A stretch of DNA of 64,000 nucleotides from Sphingobacteriales bacterium (GTDB lineage: Bacteria > Bacteroidota > Bacteroidia > Chitinophagales > UBA2359). Below are positions 63,301-64,000 of this stretch, piece after piece (the first letter of the stretch is position 1; the number at the start of each line of letters is the position of its first letter). The DNA is taken from contig JADJJT010000001.1 in NCBI GenBank assembly GCA_016706405.1, positions 871,501-935,500 of the forward strand, written 5' to 3'. Position numbers and translations under genes: made by a program. The notes under the pieces are model-generated. The model was not told where the DNA came from. It worked only from the letters and a program-made list of their open reading frames with translations, and made no database searches.

Positions 63301-64000
63301 GGCAATGGTGCAACAGCCAATAACGGCACAGCCGGAAGCGGGGTAAGTAACCTCAATTTCTTTACCGGAAATCCGGGCTTGGCATGGAGTGCCGACAACT
63401 GGACAGCAGCCACAAGTCCGGATGTAAACGACTATTTCGAGTTTTGTATATCGCCAACTAATGATTGCTTTGACCTTAATTTGACCTCGTTTAGTTTTGA
63501 TTTCCGCCGCTCGAACACGGGCCCTCAAACTTGGGTTGTACAATACTCAACCGATGGATTTGCCACTTTTACCACTATTGGCACTGCTACCGGATATGCC
63601 GCCAATACATTTGTAGCATCGGGTAGTTTAGCTGTAAACAAAGCCCTGCCATTTGGTACGGGTTGTTTCCGTATTTATGCTTACGCTTCAACGGGCACTG
63701 CGGGAACATTCCGGATTGATAATGTAAATATAGCAGGAAGTTCTACTAATACGCAGTATAATTTTTATAGCAACTCCGGATTAACAAGTTTGTTAGCCGG
63801 GCCGGTATCGAGTTATAACCCCAATACTACTCCGGCCACAAGTCCACAAAATATTTGGGTAACAGCTATTGATGCCAACGGTTGCGAAAGTGCAGCATCG
63901 CAGGTTACAGTAGTGGTAAATCCGGCGCCGACAGCAACGGCTACTCCAGCTACTCAAACCTTGTGTAGTGGCAGCAATACTAATATTTTGCTTACCAGCC
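57331..64000 (+). CDS. Very large secreted lamin-tail/Ig-like protein, 3' end outside window
   Basis: An open frame of 2223 codons with no stop that runs off the right edge. It starts at the ATG at 57331 with a signal peptide (FTFSLFLSILLIVGANNTLSFAQ). Residues of about 30-160 form an LTD-like domain (GVVINEISADGGNIEARNDAIVEL, VIPADGVFIIGCG). A second LTD-like domain lies near residues 695-800 (SSEVIELVGTPGC, LMPVDGVFVIGGG). The rest is a string of beta domains rich in Thr, Asn, Ala and Gly, with many spaced Cys residues. One PKD/Ig-like part begins NAGPDLTVCQSVPPTAITLSG near residue 1768, and another beta domain contains FDFRRSNTGPQTWVVQYSTDGF near residue 2055. Such proteins in Bacteroidota usually end in a T9SS domain; whether this one does cannot be seen. 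It probably acts as an adhesin. Confidence 0.88.
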   Translation, partial: MKFTFSLFLSILLIVGANNTLSFAQCPGANTPDCTTGNPYHGVVINEISADGGNIEARNDAIVELAGLPGTNIGCMVITNGEWAVVLPSATVIPADGVFIIGCGATSLPAANANDDSAYEPVSGLNCSVCDFEGMPLDFDVCDAANSNFVSPSIGTYGFTLDNGYCGTNNDGDQVILFQPDGTPHDAVYWGLPGATPSGINTFGGSNGACGGGADHISVQDGAAYTLGDNDENGIINDYVGTHVGRKADGGDATAVNFMPAGDCNANTVCYTMPGLDQPIWIGLQEAPTGCNSSFVRLLNTDGSHGVGVSAQNPSHHDDPDCDDIALPGAPLVPSSCNAANALAQWGYTDHPTPGNPNNADVWDLNITCAAGAPVAFANSCSGEITYFVCQPSAITFQYNIFNYQHVSGEGGTTLTGEVGHQDGAGTGNIGSYIDVPISAGGAGLTPWTYSTNGAGTTSLTHTTPVIPVGTHTITLQWKDYIYDCCGSNNPASNNECYERVTVKIIVAEPLAVASSSLNCPPLTAGVIDVGTAAGVTGGCTPTYQLFDNGAPVGSTNTTGLFSLPNSLTGPITVQVSSGCPSTTDCGPATCNNTQTISINNACRAAPPPCPTISWDATSTIEGTKCPGDQLQLCINGTNLPCGGSIEFYNGNNSSFDPYAGQGTLIGSETITCTSGPCIPDLYISSFVYDVITVPAGCSDGTWGSNSSEVIELVGTPGCSIGCWRISDGEGTITIPAGTLMPVDGVFVIGGGCSSIPNLDLNTAGCGCLSGSFALANGGDQIMVVSNTGVVIDALAYEGAPTSGQSVIASAAQVGCSAASSVPVPSASFETGGNLGTSFEGTRIENATDNNWINSSTDFDGIGTTNGPGAGSGTPGTSTPVLPVCFNYTIPSISCNNTTDDFFKAVIKPRQTAPTECTGTTPVATPSRNYTVTCPVADLQAVNIDACEVDGTQNVPVNLSNLISGQNYCIGYTRNGVAQNIQFNATGTTGILNIPIAAPTCDGTQTIILTSMQQDNTCPAAAPFTGCAGTVNNAEATVNIHPTITATLTAATDITGCTPGTGDDGSVTVDFSSVNCPIGVSGPWTFVYEVNGTQTELTTNNDPYTFTTDIAGTYSLISVVDEASCAGNVSPATRTVDPPASAPTVISVGTIPNVCNQAPVDAIDLTAVAITVTPAGGTFTWYTFNPNDPAFDPNAFLIADPTNVVPPTDPNGPLTTTYYFIYELANGCTAVGSVAVTTTPDVCCSPDAGVLTETSQCIQFCSNDTGIIGSTDIVVDLTGITNPAIPADYTYAILITNASGLIVYTQTVIVGGNAPASVVVTPPANLIPGTYTIRGYHFKTADPILPSLASLTGTNISALIALLDFVDSNDAAGTGNGCGDITNSGTNTVPFTVLAPIVITAQATCAGSPSSLPLNPLSSSQYQIEVTNITGGIAPYTVTLDINGDGDVADANETQTFTGTALIFGLINHTGTGTGIKTVNATDSRATTDTDCPTACTASKQIIETLCPEIGDGCDCTVQPPYNAGYLLRQAESGTFTAFGATGFTQVYLLVDQTTGLIIASNNTGYFDGLVNGTYNVYALNYDNDDPNVSALLNAIQNGDPISSVAPFNPALNCCYNISLPSTVVINCNCCQANADVLSPAPQDICSGGTWITINVPAGAPAAPNYGYLFLLTNGGSNVIIASSSTFAGLNVPTTNNGTIPVVFNVYGLSYNMAQGLQPIINNLTNLTNITDNEGDVIDTNPNPDACMDITNAPAVLTIHPPATVNAGPDLTVCQSVPPTAITLSGATVGGGATQAQWTHNGTGTLSVTTLTSTPATVTYTPGAGETGTITLTLTSQDPTGPCTAVSDTRTITITPIPTTPTANDVVVCEGELQTITITSVAGATYTFYAGNAITVLQSGTNNNFTPVPPASPNTMTNYFVSVTVNGCTSVLDPVSLTVIQNPAAPTVSNITVCEGGSTLITPAPCGTETASFSSAVYNFNASNTVATVTGNGATANNGTAGSGVSNLNFFTGNPGLAWSADNWTAATSPDVNDYFEFCISPTNDCFDLNLTSFSFDFRRSNTGPQTWVVQYSTDGFATFTTIGTATGYAANTFVASGSLAVNKALPFGTGCFRIYAYASTGTAGTFRIDNVNIAGSSTNTQYNFYSNSGLTSLLAGPVSSYNPNTTPATSPQNIWVTAIDANGCESAASQVTVVVNPAPTATATPATQTLCSGSNTNILLTS

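Noticed and set aside
1..64000. tRNA, rRNA or other structured RNA genes and riboswitches
   Set aside because: I looked for T-loop sequences, rRNA-like segments and FMN or cobalamin riboswitch cores in the intergenic gaps and saw none; a covariance-model search would be needed to exclude small or divergent RNAs.

Overview
The window comes from a member of the Bacteroidota, probably near the Saprospiria/Chitinophagia lineages. Four kinds of evidence support this. Several long secreted proteins end in the sorting domains of the type IX secretion system (T9SS). There is a GldA-type ABC ATPase. Most start codons lack a Shine-Dalgarno sequence. Many genes carry the Bacteroidota -7 promoter box TAnnTTTG, sometimes only a few bases before the start codon. 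Base composition is moderately AT-rich, and intergenic DNA is very AT-rich. I see no tRNA, rRNA, CRISPR array, prophage or replication origin.

Layout. 0-3 kb: the end of a glycosyltransferase, glycyl-tRNA synthetase and a DUF937 protein. 3.4-12.8 kb: one 3149-residue secreted adhesin-like protein built from two repeat families, with a T9SS type B tail and a strong terminator. 13-20 kb: housekeeping genes (GldA-type ATPase, membrane glycosyltransferase, RibBA, YihY/BrkB membrane protein, GbsR-type regulator, MlaF-type ATPase, DUF3307 protein, sirtuin). 20-31.7 kb: an M1 peptidase lipoprotein, RluA-type pseudouridine synthase, a membrane Fe-S protein, RibD, an S9 peptidase and a choice-of-anchor-B/T9SS type A protein whose 5' end is lost. 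31.7-32.7 kb: about 220 bases of poly-G/poly-C sequence that looks like an assembly artefact, next to a decayed IS5-family insertion sequence. 33-48.7 kb: nicotinate phosphoribosyltransferase, a thioredoxin-fold/SPOR-like fusion, a second M1 peptidase with a T9SS tail, an OmpH/Skp-like lipoprotein, PheS, an MscS-like channel, an ECF sigma factor, RNase G, a TPR protein with a 29-residue basic protein, a transposase-derived DNA-binding protein and a zinc-ribbon membrane protein. 49-64 kb: a large peptidoglycan amidase with CUB domains, an M13 peptidase lipoprotein and two lamin-tail-domain proteins. The second of these is open for at least 2223 codons and runs off the window.

Common themes are protein export and degradation (T9SS cargo, two M1, one M13 and one S9 peptidase, a cell-wall hydrolase) and surface display. 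The two riboflavin genes, ribBA and ribD, lie apart. No single dedicated new system is obvious. The signals most worth following are: (1) an eight- to ten-fold excess of the palindrome TCCGGA across coding and intergenic DNA, with paired copies forming hairpins; (2) a small protein clearly derived from an IS1595-type transposase that has lost its catalytic residues; (3) a thioredoxin-fold/SPOR-like fusion without redox cysteines; and (4) promoters placed so close to glyS and the yihY-like gene that their mRNAs may be nearly leaderless.
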